Assembly (NCBI GenBank): GCA_902702965.1
Contig: CACRXP010000028.1
Span: 946,634-1,010,633, forward strand
Length of the DNA stretch: 64,000 nt
Source: Spirometra erinaceieuropaei
Taxonomy: Eukaryota; Platyhelminthes; Cestoda; Diphyllobothriidea; Diphyllobothriidae
Direction: 5' to 3'
Of the stretch, positions 29,427 through 41,964 are shown piece after piece. Each line of letters starts with the position of its first letter. The stretch's first letter is position 1. The notes under the pieces were generated by a model. The model was not told where the DNA came from, made no database searches, and worked only from the letters and a program-made list of their open reading frames with translations. A program made the translations under genes and the position numbers.

Positions 29427-30060
29427 TTACAGCGCGCTTGCCGGTTTTCTGTAGACTGCGTTCGCCAGCTGACCACCCATTTTGTGGCATACAAGAACAT
29501 CCAAGAACGGAAGTTTATCTCCCAATTCCTCCTTTGTCGTAAACTGTTGGTCCGGGATAATCGAGTTCAGCCGTTCTTTATGATAACCAGTCCTGTCCTT
29601 GTCGGTGATGGCAACGGTTTCGTCAAAATAGTAGGCGTAGAATGTGGGTTTGTACACTTTTACGATGGTTGTCAGAGCTTTCGCATCTGACTTGTGTATT
29701 TTTGTTGGCGTTTGCATGCATCAGTCCTTGATGGAGATGCTCCTACCCTTCCTCAGTCGAGCCAAAGTTCTGTTCACCGTCGCCAGTAGGGACTCCAGAC
29801 TGGCAGCTTTGCGGATTTTATAGGACTACCGGTTGGTGAGAAACACCAGGGCTTTGTCCTAGTAGTTTGCCTTGTCAAAGAAAACGGCTGACCGACCTTC
29901 GTTGTCAGGCAGAATATTTATTTCGGGGTCAGTTTTTAACTCTTCGAGTGCCTTCCGTTCCTTCTTATAGTAGTGAATGGGTTTCCTGATGTGATATGAA
30001 TAACAAGGTGACCCGATGCCGAAGTATGTCCTTGACTTCGTCTGTGACACCGGCTTGGCA
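29427..30060 (-). pseudogene. Decayed Penelope-like element reverse transcriptase
   Basis: The - strand frame 30050-29859 contains LKTDPEINILPDNEGRSAVF, matching the Penelope motif with pattern I-ILPADKGR-TV. The frame 29717-29427 contains DKLPFLDVLV followed by NAVYRKPAS, the characteristic LPFLDVLV and VYRKPT boxes. The frames are offset and interrupted, and the catalytic YVDD motif region is degraded (YYFDET). The GIY-YIG endonuclease was not found. This is an inactive, truncated copy. Confidence 0.8.
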
Positions 30061-33000
30061 TAGAATTTATTCGAAGAACTGGATCCACATTAAAGGATCC
30101 CTGTTTGAGTCCTAGTAAGACGTTTGAATGAATAGTTGCGTACTAATGTTTGCACACTACCTGGAGATTGCGCGGTATGTATTGGCTAAACTATGTCGAC
30201 AGGTCTGTGTCCATATACGTATGCATCTACAATCCAATGGTATCAAGGTGTTCTCCAGTGCGTTAGCCATCCACTCATCGCTGTGGTGCACAATAGGCTT
30301 TCTGGAATCCTGAGCACTGTATATGTGTTGCTATAGCCAGGGGTGACAATTTAATGTAGGCAACCTTGTCTTTCGTCGACCCTGGCGGAAAATCAACTGA
30401 TTTGTGGACTCTGTGTTGCCAGGAGACTTTTTGTAAAGAAATATTAGGATAGCATATTCGGTCAGGAAATAAAGTTCTACATAGGTCGAGGATCGTCAAA
30501 GGGCGAATTTTTCCAACAACGAACTAGCTGCAAAGCTTCAAATCAGAAATTCACACAGACAGAAATGTAAATATCGTGCCTAGGTGGTAGGTCGTAAAAG
30601 TGAAGCGTTATTTAGGAGGGACTCATTTTTGAAAGCCTAGTAACTCTTTTCAAGCATGGATAAGTAATAGAAACAATTCACTGTTTAGGCAGTCATTTAG
30701 TGATGTGATTTGCACGAGGAACATAAATGATGTCTATAAGTTGGTGAATACAATTTTTTCCCTAAAATTCTCAGAGGAACGATGCACACCAACCACTTTG
30801 TAATCTAATCTACGCATGTCACCGAGTCCATTTAAACATTGACGGCAATCTTTCCATGTGCTATTTTTTAGATGAAGCTGTACAGCTGATTTCCATGCAG
30901 CGCTGAGAAACTGTAGCTCCTAAGTGGACATCTTTCGGACCATCGACATTAACTGAAGTGCAAAAGTTCCTACTTCAATAAGTCGTCTTTTCAAGTGAAT
31001 TATGAATACCATAGAAACTACATTATTGTTCTTTATGAGAATACATCAGATTCCCTTTTACATGCAATAAGCTCTTCTTATAAAACGTAACTGTAAAAAA
31101 GGTGCATATTTTGCCTCCACCTATTCGCAAGTTCACTGTTTGAGGATTCACTTACTCGCAAGTACCTTCTTACAGAGCATGTTTGCAATACTTGCTGATT
31201 ATTTTCATTTATTTTTGTGACCTAATACATTTGAAGAATATGAAAATAATGTACTAATTTTCAAATATGAATATAAACACAGTAAATAATATCAAAGTGT
31301 TTTAGGATGATTGATTTAGGCATTTTTGGTGTTTGAACTTAAAAAAGGCAATAATAAGCGTTTTGCGAGGTGCATCAAGTATTTGCGAATTTCAGCTATT
31401 TGGAGGTAATAGTGGTCACTAACCCCCGGCGAATACCGATGGTCAACTGTATCCCGATCTCATAAATGTTCCCTACCGCCTGTATCTTCTGAAGTGTTTT
31501 AACATTTTCTTTAGGTTTTTGAACTGCCATCTATATATTTCCCGTAAGAGAGACCAAAAAGTACATTAATTTTCCCGCGACGATGTCCACCGACGTTCAT
31601 TAAATACTGAACAGATAGGCATCGCTTTGCGTCAGTTACCATGTGAACAATAGAAGACACCATTCATTTTTGAGTTTTCAAAAATCCCCCAAGTGCAAAC
31701 TTTGGAAGAAAAGATCCCCCCCCCAAACTCACATATGAGTAGGGGATGGGTTTATGCATTCCTCCTGGGAAATAGGCTTGTGGTTCTAAATAAATAAAGA
31801 ATGAACTGCTTACATAACTATATGGTTTCAGGGATAATTTACGCAGGCGTTTTATGGTGTTGCAAATGAAATTCCAGCTTGCTGTCGAGCACTTATACAC
31901 TTGGGGTCATGAATTATATTACGTGGTCTTTCAGCATCAGTTAAGTAATCTAGCCACAGAGGGGTACCACTAAATTCTGTATCAGACTTGTATGCAGTCC
32001 AATCCATACCGTAACTATTACTTTATACTTAAAAATGTTCGAAAATTTCAACCAAAATTTTTTAAATTTTGACTTCTACTACTTATGTGCATCTTATAAA
32101 TTAAGCCACTTAACGCGGCCCGCACTGAATGGTGGGCCGTTACACTGAGTTGTTCAGTTACTAGAGTCCAATGACAATGAGGATGTAGGCTACGATCCTC
32201 CTTTTACTTACCGCCGAGAAGTCGCACCATGATCAGTCAGTAATATGCGCAAACAACCTGATGATTTTCTAGGTATTTTATGACAGTCAGTAGTGACACT
32301 TTGGACTCATTTAATGGACTTGGCGGCCTGCCAAGCGGAACAAAGCAGAGTTAACGCATTAATTGGTAGATGCAAGCTAAGCAATAAAGGAGGGATGGTA
32401 GAGCGATCTTGTAGATGCGAAGGTATGTGAAAAATCTGCCGGAAAGACCCATCTATGCAAAAATCCGCCAAGCATGAACTTGTGCTGTGCCATTTTCGCC
32501 TCTGCACTAACATCTCCTGCTCATAAGGGCTTATGTTCTAAGTGCGTGCTTCAGATCAAGCGAGAAAGAGACACACATTCTACTGAGTGTAAGAAACACA
32601 CCAGGGCGTTACGCATCACTGTACGAAAAATTATACATACTCAGAAACGCGAGGCAGTGATTTCGACTCAAGGAAAATAAACAAAAAGCGAGTGGGAACT
32701 CTATGGGAGTAAGTTGTTAAATCGCAAATGCATGTAAAATATTTATAGTTACGTGGGCTAGCCTCAATTGATTAAAACAGCGACATAGTATAAATAAATT
32801 CAATAAGTTAGGGTGCTTACGGAGACTCGGAAACATTCCATAGGAAAGGCCCGAAAAACTTTTCTCCTATATATTTGTGAAGAAATTCCGTCTACACAAA
32901 TGCTAAATTTCGGTTGAACAGAGCGCTTACTTAAAACAGCACCCGGCCACGGAATTTTTGAGGCATTCGCATGACCAGAAGTTAATTACTTGTACCCGTA

Positions 33001-33700
33001 ACATAGTCGGACACCTAGAAGTTAATCACTTGTACCCCTAACGTATTTTGATTGTTCCACGGCCAGTCAACTAAATTTAAGTGTACGAGAACCTCTCCAC
33101 AGTTGGAAAACAGAAGAAGACCTAAAGATGCAAGCTACCCAAAAACATATTTGAATTACTGATTTCTCCCAGAAAACAAAAACCCATACTTTCGAACATC
33201 GAACATAAAGATGGCCAATTTTTCTATGTCCCTGGTAATGCAATTAAGGTGCATTAATCATTCCTAGGGAGAAGAGATGAGCTTACTCAAATACTGAAGA
33301 CTCATGGGAAAATCACATCATCTAACTGTTCTGTTCCACAGGCGACCAGCAGAATTCTTTGACGCATGCCCATACAATGGCAAAAAAGGATTAATGCCCT
33401 AACTTCTAATATAACCTCACGTGCGATCGCAAGCTTGTAAGGATGACAAATGTAATAATTAAGCAGCCTCCAGGGGGGGTTTGGAAGTTCGTAACCATCG
33501 AAACACTTAAGCACTTTTTCCAACGGGCCTTCAGCCCGAAGATGCATTTTGACAAGGTCGAATATGCCAAAAGACGATAAATGGGACTTAGTCTGTCCTC
33601 TGGGATCTTCACAAAAATTGTGTTTAGGCTACAAAACGGCCTGACTAGGACGTGTTTAATCGTTGGAAAACATTCTGCAGATTTTGCTCATTAACTGCAC
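30061..33700. other. Intergenic sequence
   Basis: AT-rich, with only short frames. I see no exon with splice sites and no recognisable repeat family in this stretch. Confidence 0.45.
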
Positions 33701-33739
33701 AACTTCAGTTGGGTCTGATTAATTCGAACGAGCAAGATA

Positions 33740-34620
33740 GGCGTTAAATCGACCAAGGTCAGATCGATATGCCCATGACTCCTGGCAAATATTCCACACT
33801 TAAGCAAAACTTTTCAACCGACAAGTTTATCGAGGGTGGATGGTAGAGCCAAGGCACATATTGACCAGATAAATCAAGGCAGTGGTGCGAAATGTGAAGT
33901 TGGACAAATGACCTTTTCGAACAACGTAATCGCCACACTAAAATGTCTTACGATTGAAAAAATGCAAACGCAGCGCACTGCACCTGGGGACCTAAACAGT
34001 ACGTAGTACGAGGGTTGCAAGGAATAAAATCGTCCGACATGACGTTATGTGTTCTAGGCAGCAACCGACCAACACATTATCAGCATTCCTGCATAAACTG
34101 GCATCTCACATCATCAGTACATTTCTTGGCATCCCCGTCAGGCTTTTGCTCATTTTAGGGCTTGTCATTTCCATTGACTTCCTAGTTTATTGATGTCGGT
34201 TGCTGATTTTCTACAATTGACCTAAGCAATTCGCACCCGAAAGCCAAGTATTTATCGCCACTGTCTCCACATTTCTCAACATTTTGCACTTCCCAAACCC
34301 TTTTTCTGTCCACTTTCCGCCGTATCTGCCAGTCGCATATCCGAATGATTAAGATAGAGAGGACAAAATAGTTCTCAATCGTTTTGCTACTTAATTTGTG
34401 ACAGCTGGCTTGTCTGTAGAATAGTAAATATTATGCATAAACATATGCATAAATCACCTCAAGGATGTAGTAAACGCATTTTTCGCGGTGCACCGCCGTC
34501 AGTGTTTTTCAGGGATCCCAGTCCCGTTGGCTCTACTAAGGGTTAAGTGGGTCACACATTTCTCCGGAAGTGACATAATTCTCTTGCATTCCCTTGTAGA
34601 GTCATGTTCCTCTTAGTTGG
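33740..34620. repeat. Dispersed repeat, copy 2
   Basis: Collinear with copy 1 (11900-12980). Motif order is GGTCAGATCGAT, AAAATGTCTTACG, CATAAACTGGCATCTC, GATGTCGGTTGCTG, CATATCCGAATG, then CTCAAGGATGTAGTA. The final part of copy 1 reappears at 35440-35570, so copy 2 seems interrupted by about 800 bases. Confidence 0.6.
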
Positions 34621-34719
34621 GTATTTGGTAGAACAGGCGGATATAAACCCGTCCCCCGTAATTCACCTTACCTAGCTCGAAATTCAAGGAAGGGTAAATA
34701 TTTCCGAATCCTAGCCTCA

Positions 34720-34815
34720 AAAATTCAACACTAACCCAAACCCAAAATCTGAACCTAACCTTATCCGCAGCTCAGATCCTAACCGCAAACTTAGCCCCAA
34801 CCCTAAACTCCCCGG
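34720..34815. repeat. Second CCCTAA-like degenerate block
   Basis: Irregular units such as CTAACCCAAACCC, GAACCTAACC and CCCCAACCCTAAAC on the + strand. It resembles the block at 3418-3565. Confidence 0.5.
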
Positions 34816-35439
34816 AAATTAGTGCAAAGACCCCAGAACATGGGGTCTCTATTCCTTGTCCTGTCATCATTTCTTCGAGCTATTGGAGGCCGTCCAACTG
34901 CTTTACTTGGCATGATATAGAACGAACCAGTCGTCTATTCCAAGCCCCTTAGTGTATCAAGACCTGGTGCTTGTGCCAAAGACCGACGGCACTCATTTCT
35001 CACTTTTTGAAACGTTTAAAAGCAAAAAGCCTTCACGAGAGGACAGCTTTGCGAATCCGACAGGTTCACGTATTGACAGCTTGTGAAACAATCCGTGGTG
35101 GTTAAATTAAAAAGTCGGGCTAAAGAAGACACCATCACTGAAGCCGGAGTTTTTCGTCCGAAGTTGACATTATGTATATCATTCAAGCCGAAGCTACCTA
35201 GCGCTCAGCACTATCCGCTTTGCCGAGTATTTCTTTGAATCCCAAATCACACATGAATTTCCATCAAGACAGTCGCCCTCCTATCTTTCGAATTTAATGT
35301 TGTCTCATACTTTATCTCACATATTCTTAAGTGTCCTGGCTCGGGTAATTGAAACGCACCCTTTACCCAGTTATAATCTTCCATGAAAGTCCCCAACGTC
35401 TGGATCCTACTACTATCGCACCCGTGGCTGCAATGTTCC

Positions 35440-35570
35440 CTGACCTCTCCTGAGAAATGCCCTTCATCCTCGCAGTTTAAAGTGCCGTCTTCATAAACGT
35501 GCGAATGCGGGCTTTAGCACGCCTGCTGTGGACGAGTAGTGTCGAACTAATTCACTGACATCGACACCTC
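35440..35570. repeat. Distal part of dispersed repeat copy 2
   Basis: GAATGCGGGCTTTAGCACGC and GAGTAGTGTCGAACTA match the distal end of copy 1 near 12980-13025, in the same orientation. Confidence 0.5.
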
Positions 35571-35666
35571 TCTGACTCTATGCGTCCACAATATGACTGG
35601 TTATGCAAATCTGTCGACAGAACTTCTGACCAGTAGACCGTATCCGAATTTTGAAACAAGACAATT

Positions 35667-36031
35667 NNNNNNNNNNNNNNNNNNNNNNNNNNNNNNNNNN
35701 NNNNNNNNNNNNNNNNNNNNNNNNNNNNNNNNNNNNNNNNNNNNNNNNNNNNNNNNNNNNNNNNNNNNNNNNNNNNNNNNNNNNNNNNNNNNNNNNNNNN
35801 NNNNNNNNNNNNNNNNNNNNNNNNNNNNNNNNNNNNNNNNNNNNNNNNNNNNNNNNNNNNNNNNNNNNNNNNNNNNNNNNNNNNNNNNNNNNNNNNNNNN
35901 NNNNNNNNNNNNNNNNNNNNNNNNNNNNNNNNNNNNNNNNNNNNNNNNNNNNNNNNNNNNNNNNNNNNNNNNNNNNNNNNNNNNNNNNNNNNNNNNNNNN
36001 NNNNNNNNNNNNNNNNNNNNNNNNNNNNNNN
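35667..36031. other. Assembly gap (365 N)
   Basis: A run of 365 undetermined bases. Open frames reported across it are artefacts. Confidence 0.99.
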
Positions 36032-36539
36032 AATGAGTTCAGACTGGACTGGACTGAGGTCTCCCTTTTCTGCTAATGAATGCGACCTTGCTCATACTAG
36101 GTACAGGGAAGAAATGTGTCTTAGGCGCAGGATTATTCAGAAACTTCCTATGAAAAAACATGGCAAAAAGTGATGCTTTATGACAGACGTGCGGCCACCA
36201 GTGACGTTGCATATATTTAGAGAACAAAGTAAATCCTCCTATGTAAGCAAACGTAAAACAGTAAGGCTACCATGCCGTACCGTAAATCCCCCTTTCGATA
36301 GAGTGAGTTCATAGAGGGCTCTACGAAAACAGAGGTCTGAAATCGAAGTCTACATGAGATTGCGTGTGAAAATTCGCGATGGTAGAGGTTCCTGGGTGAT
36401 AATTTGAGAAAAATCTCACTGAGGCAAAGCTATTGTACTGCTGACGTTTCGGAGATCTTGGTCAACTCGAATAGAATTTCAACTGCCTGGGCGTGAGCTA
36501 ATGGATTTCCCTCTTTATTCTCTGCTTCGACATTTTGGT

Positions 36540-37010
36540 AGATGTCTGGCGGGCTCGACGATCGCCTGAGTTACGAGTCATCACCTCGACGAAGGATGGT
36601 TGAGCCTCGGCTGCACCTTCGGATGGGCTTGTCGTCAGGCCATGTCTGCCCGGTTTCCTTAAGCGCGGCGTGACCGTCTCTCAGTCTCTCTCACCGGTCC
36701 CAGTACGCTCAAATGACAGGACTAAGTCAAAAATGACCGCACATCAGTTTGTGGGCAGTGGCAGGCCTGGCGACACAACACGACTTCTTCCTTTCCTGTG
36801 ACCGAACAAAGTCGGTGAGATAGGCCGGTCAGCCTTCATGCACTTTCGCCCACAAGTCGCCGGGATTTGTCCGCTGCGCGCAACGCCAGCTTTCGGCGCC
36901 AAAAAAAGAGGGCTAGGTGGCAGGTGGGGTTAGGGTGGGATGATCGCCTCGTGCGGCTACGGCCTGCATCGGCCGCCTACACCATGGCAACCAGTAGATA
37001 CTCGCACAGG
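36540..37010. other. GC-rich block in intergenic DNA
   Basis: Noticeably richer in G, C and CpG than its surroundings (for example CGCGGCGTGACCG, CGCTGCGCGCAACGCC). Frames on both strands are short and none has splice support. It could be a promoter-like island, a GC-rich transposon remnant or a dead gene; the sequence does not decide. Confidence 0.35.
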
Positions 37011-37917
37011 ACTTTGGGACAAATAGACGCAAACATATGGTTGCAGTCAACAATTACTAGCCCCGTATCCTTACTTTGAGACAGAGGGGTTTAAGAACAC
37101 ACACTAAGACAAAGAGCTCATCCAATGACGACGACAGATAATGTGAGATGAACAGGAGGTGGATGGCAAACAACTCGGCACATGTGTGGATTAAGCCGGT
37201 TTTTCCAGCAATGAGGTTGTTTGAGCCGCGGGCGGTGTGCGCGCGTAGAGGCCTCAGGCAATTTATCCCTCAGAATGCGGCACTCGCGGCAACACCTGAA
37301 AACTCGGCTGCAGTTGCTAAATGCACTCTAAAACACACAAAAGAGGTAACTAAAATTGCAGTGGCCACAAGACAAACATTACCATTCCATTTTTTTACTG
37401 CAAGGCAGGATACCGCATGTTAGTAGAAAAAACTTCATATTAATAGAAGGACTCTGTCTAAACGACACTTTGTAGTGTAGAGTATAAAAAGTGAAGTATG
37501 AGGTTTGGCACATAAGGTAGACAAACGCTCTTCAAAAATGTACTACATGGAAGTGCCATCGTTTGCACAGCGCAATATTTCGCGCGAATTTAAAAAAAGA
37601 AGCTCAAGGAAGGATTTTGCGGGGGATTTGCCGAGACGACCTTAAGCAGGGAGTGGGGGGGGGTGCAACGACAACTTGAAGTGAGGCAGCAGCAATCAAA
37701 GTTTTGCAGGTGCCACAGTGCATTCAAGGTCATCGTCTCGCATCCGTTGCAAAATGGCTGACAGATTAGTGGGATTTCAAGCTATCCGAAGTTCGTCTGG
37801 CGGGAGGAACTTTCTCCCAATTGCTCAAACGGCACGAAGGATGAAGTGGCAAAATGTGTTTTCCAGTCAAAAAATGAAGGGGCAGCCGCTCCTGTCCGTG
37901 ACGGAGCACGCATACAG

Positions 37918-38622
37918 TCAGCGATCAATCTCAGGAAATGTTAGCCGAAATTGTGAAATGTGTTTTCAAGTAGTAAGGCCTACTTAGGTGTGGCTGTGAT
38001 AGTGATTAGGATTCAGCATAATGGCAATATATTGCAGTCATGCCAGGATGCCGGCTTTTGAATGCCCTTCTTTTCGCCCACCCACAAAAACCGCATTAGA
38101 CAGTCAAGACTACTTAAACAGTATGTTTTGTCCTTGATTTTAGATTTCCTCATAAGAAAAAATGTAGTTTAGAGAAAATCTCCAAAAAACAGTTTTTCCT
38201 GTACCCATTTGGTAACAAACCACGCTATTTGAGTGAAAATTACACGGCCTTAAAAACGCATAATCATGAACTTTTTCAAAACCGAAAGATACCCCTCCAT
38301 CGACTGTAAAATGTGGAGATGTGCTTTTCTACTAAATAACTACAGGAAAGGCTATTTTGGGCGTTTTTCCTAAAATATATTTGACTTTATAAGGGCATCG
38401 AAAATCAATGAAAAAATGCGCACTACTTAAGTAGTCTTAACTGTCGAGTGCGGTTTTTGCAGGTGGGCGAAAAGAAGGGCATTCAAAAGCCGGCATCCTG
38501 GCGTGACTGAAAGATATTGCCATTATGCTAAATCCTAATCAATATCACAACCCCACCTAAGTAGGCCTTACTACTTGAAAACACATTTTAAAATTTCGGT
38601 TAAAATTTTTTGAGATTGCTCA
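37918..38622. repeat. Foldback element, arms about 300 bp
   Basis: The left arm from 37918 pairs with the right arm ending at 38622. Pairing blocks include GAAATGTGTTTTCAAG, TAGTAAGGCCTACTTAGGTG, CAGCATAATGGCAATAT and GCCGGCTTTTGAATGCCCTT. The central spacer is about 100 bases. It is the same family as 23709-24710, with no open frame of note. Confidence 0.85.
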
Positions 38623-41600
38623 TTGGCTCTACAACTCGTCAGCTACCAAATTCAGCCTGGCAAAGGAGAGGTACGGTTTTGAGGAAACAAAAAATCAAAT
38701 TGTTTATGGAAATCGGAGTTGGTTTTGATTTAGTTGCAAGTTGCCAAAAAAGGCGACCATCTCCAGCGTCGCATTTCAACGGAGTTCGTCAAAGGGGGAT
38801 TAGAGCAATGCTTCCCGGCGCGTAGGTATTAATTCAGAAAGACGATAAAAACAGAGAATGGTCAAACAAAAGTGAAAGGCGGTGTCAGATATCAGTTGCT
38901 CAGGGGTTACCGGTCGTGTAACAAAAGGGGGAAGGTAGCCAGCGCAAGAGAAAGGGAAATAAAATTGGTCAGGAAAAGAACGAGCTAACTTCAAGACGAG
39001 GAAAGTGCGCCGAATCCGCTGATTAGGCTCTGCTGTCGCCAAGTCAGAGCGAAAGTGAGATGCGTCAGGCCGTAAGCTTCTATCAGAGAAACATGTGACC
39101 GCCAAAATGTTTTCTCGAACAGTTAGGTAAGAAAGAACAGCAGCAGAGGACAGAATGACAGCCCACAGAAAACTGTCTCAGCGTAGGTAGGTGCCAGAAT
39201 GGGGGCTAGAGAGAGATACTACGTCGATTTTCAGTTGTTGTTGTCGCTACTGCATGACATATCCGCAAATAATTCGATTCATCAGCGGGCCCTGCAGGGT
39301 TCATAACTTCGGCAACTCTGGTACGAATCTAGTGGGAACGTCGTGTATGGGTCATAAATCATTGAACGTATTTGAAGTTATCAGAACAGGACTTTGCTAA
39401 TCTGAACTCCGATGCCGAGAGTGGGGTAGACAACTTTTTTCATAAATGAAAGCTTATGAAGACGCCATCTTTATGTAGCTTTTCCTTGCTGTGAACTATG
39501 CGTTGAGATTGGTGAAACATTAGGCAATATGTTCCGATACGCTTCCAGGTGGGAGGGATTACTTGGGTGAGGGTGTGTGATTGGTTATCACAGAACGTGA
39601 TTTCAAAAATCAATTCCAATATGGCAGTACACGGCTTCTGACTGGACATCTTTACAACCACCAGTGTCTTTTAGAATTAAAAAATGCTACTGTGTGTCGA
39701 CTGGGTACGTTGTACATTTCAGAAGCAAGGGTGTACTACCTACCAAGCAAGAAATAGGCTGGTTGCTCAGTGACTGAATGTAGGGTTGGACGAACTACAT
39801 CGACAGTTGTACAATGGTACTTTAAAAAGTTGCCTTTGAAGGAAGTATTCATTTGGGCGGTAGAAACCAATAAAAGAAGTAGGTGTGTTTGTTGACAAAA
39901 ATGGACTTTACGGGTTAAAATACTCCAGAAATTAGACAACAATCCCTATTCCTATTACAACATCAGCACGGAGATGGTGGGGAGTGTACTTAGGAGGGAC
40001 GACAAAGGGGGTAGATGTCAAAACCAATGCCAGTACGTAGACATCCCAAAAAGATGACTTGTGAGGTTACCACAGCTCTAACAGTCTCTCAAAGAGTATG
40101 ACTCCGCGTTCTATGCGCTCACAAAAACTAGCTGGTGTCTCCTCAGTTTGAGATCTCAAATTAAAAGACCATGGTCAAACCATAATGACGCGAGAAATCG
40201 CTAAACGGCAGGACCACGCATGCATTACAGCAGGTAGATAAGCCAAAGCTTTCAACTGAGTTATGCGCGCGGCGGCCGTGTGCACATCTCAACGGCGATC
40301 TGTGCAACGCATGGAACAAACAGACGGGAATTTGACATGGGAAATTGTGAAAAGGTTGTACTGCAATCGGACAGATCCTTGTCGATTACAGTTGCGTGAA
40401 CAAGGCCACGGCCGTCCGAGTGGGGAGGGTGGCGGACAGCAAACCCCCCGACGATTTGACGTCTCCAGAGAGGCAGGGGGAAGCAGATAGTTGCTCAGTG
40501 CAGTACACACCCCAGCGGCTGAGTATTAGCAACCTACGGTAACCTCAGTCCTGAATGAACACATCAATTTTGAAGGCGGATGTAAAGCATGACACGGATC
40601 CTGGCGTCTCGATGATTAAAACTGGAGTAGAACCAGTCAACCAGCTTTGACGCGCATGCAATCACACAATGAAGCAAAAACGCTGGCGCAAAGTGGCCAG
40701 TCAAGGAGACGAGAGAGGGGGCAAGCAAGCGATTGTCGGACATCACTCCCGTGGATTTTTGTCAGCCAGGGTGGGAATATGCACATAAAAGACAAGGGTA
40801 TGGCCATAAGCTGAATTAATAAATAATGAGTGAATGCGGTGTCTTCTTTTGTAGGTGCTACGCAGGTGGTCAAAAAGGTTGAGTTAGGGTACCAGAGATA
40901 AAATTTTGAATAACGCAGCAAATGATATCGAGTCAAAACCAAACGGGGAAGTGAATCTAACCTCCCCTCAGGCTGAAAACATACGCCCAAAGATGGGGAA
41001 AAAACAGCTAACTTAAATATGTCGTCGGATTACGCAGACACAGGGTGGTCAGAAGACAAAGGGCGCTGCCGCCACCACAACTTAAGGTCCTGCATAAAAA
41101 TACGGGTTTGTTTCAATTAGTTAACAGTCAGTAGGGTCGGTGATACGGTCAATCTCATAGCGCTTTTTATAAAACTAACTGCCTGTTTTTACCTGTCAGG
41201 ACGGCTGTAAGCAATAAATAGGCGATTGGTCAGGTTTCGGACATGGAAAGTGTGTCCAAACCAGAGCGAACAGCGGGGGAAAGCCCATAGGGGTTAGTAA
41301 ATTCACTGTCAATACTCCCGAACGGTCATGCATGAGAAACTCGTTCGTGCTGAAGCGAGTACGCTACATGTACAATGACCGTGACCAAAAAATTAAAATT
41401 GTAGCATGTTGCTGGCCTGAAGGACACAGCTCGTCAGTTAGGAAATAATAGAGTAGATTGGATAGATGCGTTGTCTAACGGGTTATTTCGCAATTATTCG
41501 AAACACGAGTGTTCAAGCATTACTCAAGGCACAAACAGGCATGAGATATCCGCATCGTTATGTCCCGGCGACACTACACAAGAAACTTCACTCCAGACAA

Positions 41601-41960
41601 TGAAAGTGCGGCTTTATTCCGCGACCACGGAACCAGTTCCGCTTGACGTTGTCTTTCAGGGATGCCACACCTCTGACTGTCGACACACGGGTCAATGCAA
41701 TTTCTGTCGGTTAGTCATGCATGGCTGAGAACTGTATGATGTATGATTTACATTTTCCTTGCTTTAAATGCCATCAGCATTAAATTCGAGCAGTTGAGCA
41801 CCCACGGAAGAACGACGGTGAACAGTTTGACCGAGAGGCATGATAAAGACAGAGGTGGGAACCGTTTCGGGGTCTCATGGCACCCTAGTCAGCTAGCTGT
41901 ACGTGCTAACAGGCGTCTACGACCGAGCACAGACCGCGGCGAAATAAAGACGTACAGTGT
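38623..41960. other. Intergenic sequence
   Basis: No exon, RNA gene or repeat that I can support. Frames here are short and lack splice context. Confidence 0.45.
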
Positions 41961-41964
41961 GTAA

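Noticed and set aside
35593..36076. Open frames across the second gap
   Set aside because: Same artefact; the determined flanks show no coding character or splice sites.
40263..40510. Gly/Arg-rich frames on both strands
   Set aside because: Both strands are open because of local GC-rich composition. No splice context or recognisable motif.
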